Assembly (NCBI GenBank): GCA_007131945.1
Contig: SLPP01000071.1
Span: 1-6,473 of the forward strand
Direction of reading: 5' to 3'
Length of the DNA: 6,473 bases
Origin: Paracoccaceae bacterium
GTDB lineage: Bacteria; Pseudomonadota; Alphaproteobacteria; Rhodobacterales; Rhodobacteraceae
Of this stretch, positions 5,905-6,473 are shown piece after piece; the first letter of the stretch is position 1; the number at the start of each line of letters is the position of its first letter. The position numbers and the translations under genes were made by a program. Under the pieces are notes generated by a model. It did no database searches and was not told the DNA's origin. It was given only the letters and a program-made list of their open reading frames with translations.

Positions 5905-6473
5905 ATGCCCACGATAGCCGAGGCCCTTGCCAGCATGGATTACGGACCCTCGCCCGAAAGCCCCGGCCCGGCGGAGGGCTGGCTGAGACGCGCGCCCTTC
6001 GGGCATTTCATCGGCGGCAGCTTCACGAAACCGGCGGAGCTCTTCGAGGCGATCAACCCGGCGACCGGCGCGGTGCTGGCGCAGGTCAGCCAGGGCGGAG
6101 AACGGGACGTGGACCGTGCCGTGCGGGCGGCGACAAGGGCCGCGAAGGGCTGGGCGAAGACCCCGGGCGTGGCGCGGGCGCGGCTCCTCTACGCGCTGGC
6201 GCGGCGGATGCAGAAACACGCACGGCTCTTCGCCGTGCTCGAGACGCTGAACAACGGCAAGCCGATCCGCGAGAGCCGCGACATCGACATCCCGCTGGCG
6301 ATCCGGCACTTCTATCACCATGCCGGCTGGGCCGCGCTGGTCGAGGAGGCGTTTCCCGGCCGGCGCCCGCACGGGGTCTGCGGCCAGGTCATCCCGTGGA
6401 ACTTCCCGCTCCTGATGCTGGCCTGGAAGGTCGCGCCGGCGCTGGCGGCGGGCAACACGGTGGTGCTGAAACC
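5905..6473 (+). CDS. Aldehyde dehydrogenase, ALDH16-like (partial, N-terminal part)
   Basis: NAD(P)-linked oxidation of an aldehyde to its acid is the family reaction; acetaldehyde made by the preceding aldolase is the likely substrate, by inference. Only the first 189 codons lie in the window, and the frame is open to the right edge. The ALDH signatures seen are the start of the domain (FIGGSFTKP at about 35-43, INPATG at 50-55) and the cofactor-binding region VIPWNFPLLM followed by GNTVVLKP. The catalytic Cys and Glu are beyond the edge. The N-terminal ASMDYGPSPES (9-19) resembles the SLEYGPVPES segment recalled from human ALDH16A1, as does KGWAKTPGVARA. This suggests the two-domain ALDH16 group, known also in Loktanella. 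If so, the full protein would be near 780 residues. The ribosome site GAGG (5896-5899) overlaps the deoC stop codon, pointing to coupled translation. Confidence 0.9.
   Translation, partial: MPTIAEALASMDYGPSPESPGPAEGWLRRAPFGHFIGGSFTKPAELFEAINPATGAVLAQVSQGGERDVDRAVRAATRAAKGWAKTPGVARARLLYALARRMQKHARLFAVLETLNNGKPIRESRDIDIPLAIRHFYHHAGWAALVEEAFPGRRPHGVCGQVIPWNFPLLMLAWKVAPALAAGNTVVLK

Noticed and set aside
4827..5936. A 369-residue minus-strand frame opposite deoC
   Set aside because: Opposite a complete DERA gene with all active-site residues; composition is that of a GC-bias shadow, and it covers the promoter region.
5854..6372. A 172-residue minus-strand frame opposite the aldehyde dehydrogenase
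   Set aside because: Shadow of the ALDH reading frame; no motifs and biased composition.
1..6473. CRISPR array, tRNA/rRNA, insertion sequence, prophage or defence genes
   Set aside because: No regularly spaced repeats, RNA gene landmarks, transposase motifs or terminal inverted repeats were seen; nearly all the sequence is taken up by conserved housekeeping-type genes.

Overview
The window is GC-rich (about two thirds GC by eye), with short intergenic gaps and strong third-position G/C bias. Gene content points to an alphaproteobacterium, most likely of the Rhodobacterales (Rhodobacter/Paracoccus/Loktanella relatives): an FbpABC-type iron importer, a lipoprotein MltB-type transglycosylase, a long 'eukaryote-like' deoxyribose-phosphate aldolase, and an ALDH16-type aldehyde dehydrogenase of the kind studied in Loktanella. 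The taxonomic placement is an inference from these families.

Left part (minus strand): positions 1-914 hold the first 304 codons of a lytic murein transglycosylase lipoprotein. Its C-terminus runs off the left edge. An 82-base gap (915-996) holds a perfect 8-bp hairpin and a candidate promoter for this gene.

Centre (minus strand, transcribed leftward from about 4817): a compact three-gene operon for a ferric-iron-type ABC importer. The order is periplasmic binding protein (3712-4701), fused two-half permease (2111-3715) and ATPase (997-2097). The first two genes overlap by 4 bases (TTGA, with a TTG start), and the permease and ATPase are 13 bases apart. The binding protein should capture the metal in the periplasm, the permease carries it through the inner membrane, and the ATPase drives the transfer.

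The 245-base divergent region (4702-4946) holds an AT-rich island at about 4821-4854. It contains a good leftward promoter, a direct repeat of AACTTGwC with a 10-base period and a TGAC-N7-GTC inverted repeat, which together look like an operator for iron-responsive control. A separate rightward promoter candidate (4882-4910) serves deoC.

Right part (plus strand): deoC (4947-5897) is followed after 7 bases by an aldehyde dehydrogenase (5905 to the right edge, partial). Its N-terminus resembles ALDH16. Together they form a plausible catabolic pair: the aldolase splits 2-deoxyribose-5-phosphate into glyceraldehyde-3-phosphate and acetaldehyde, and the dehydrogenase could remove the aldehyde.

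No tRNA, rRNA, CRISPR array, insertion sequence or phage gene was seen. Most of the window is ordinary core metabolism and transport. The more interesting points are the iron-operon control region, the aldolase-ALDH16 pairing, and the altered N-terminal ligand region of the iron-binding protein.
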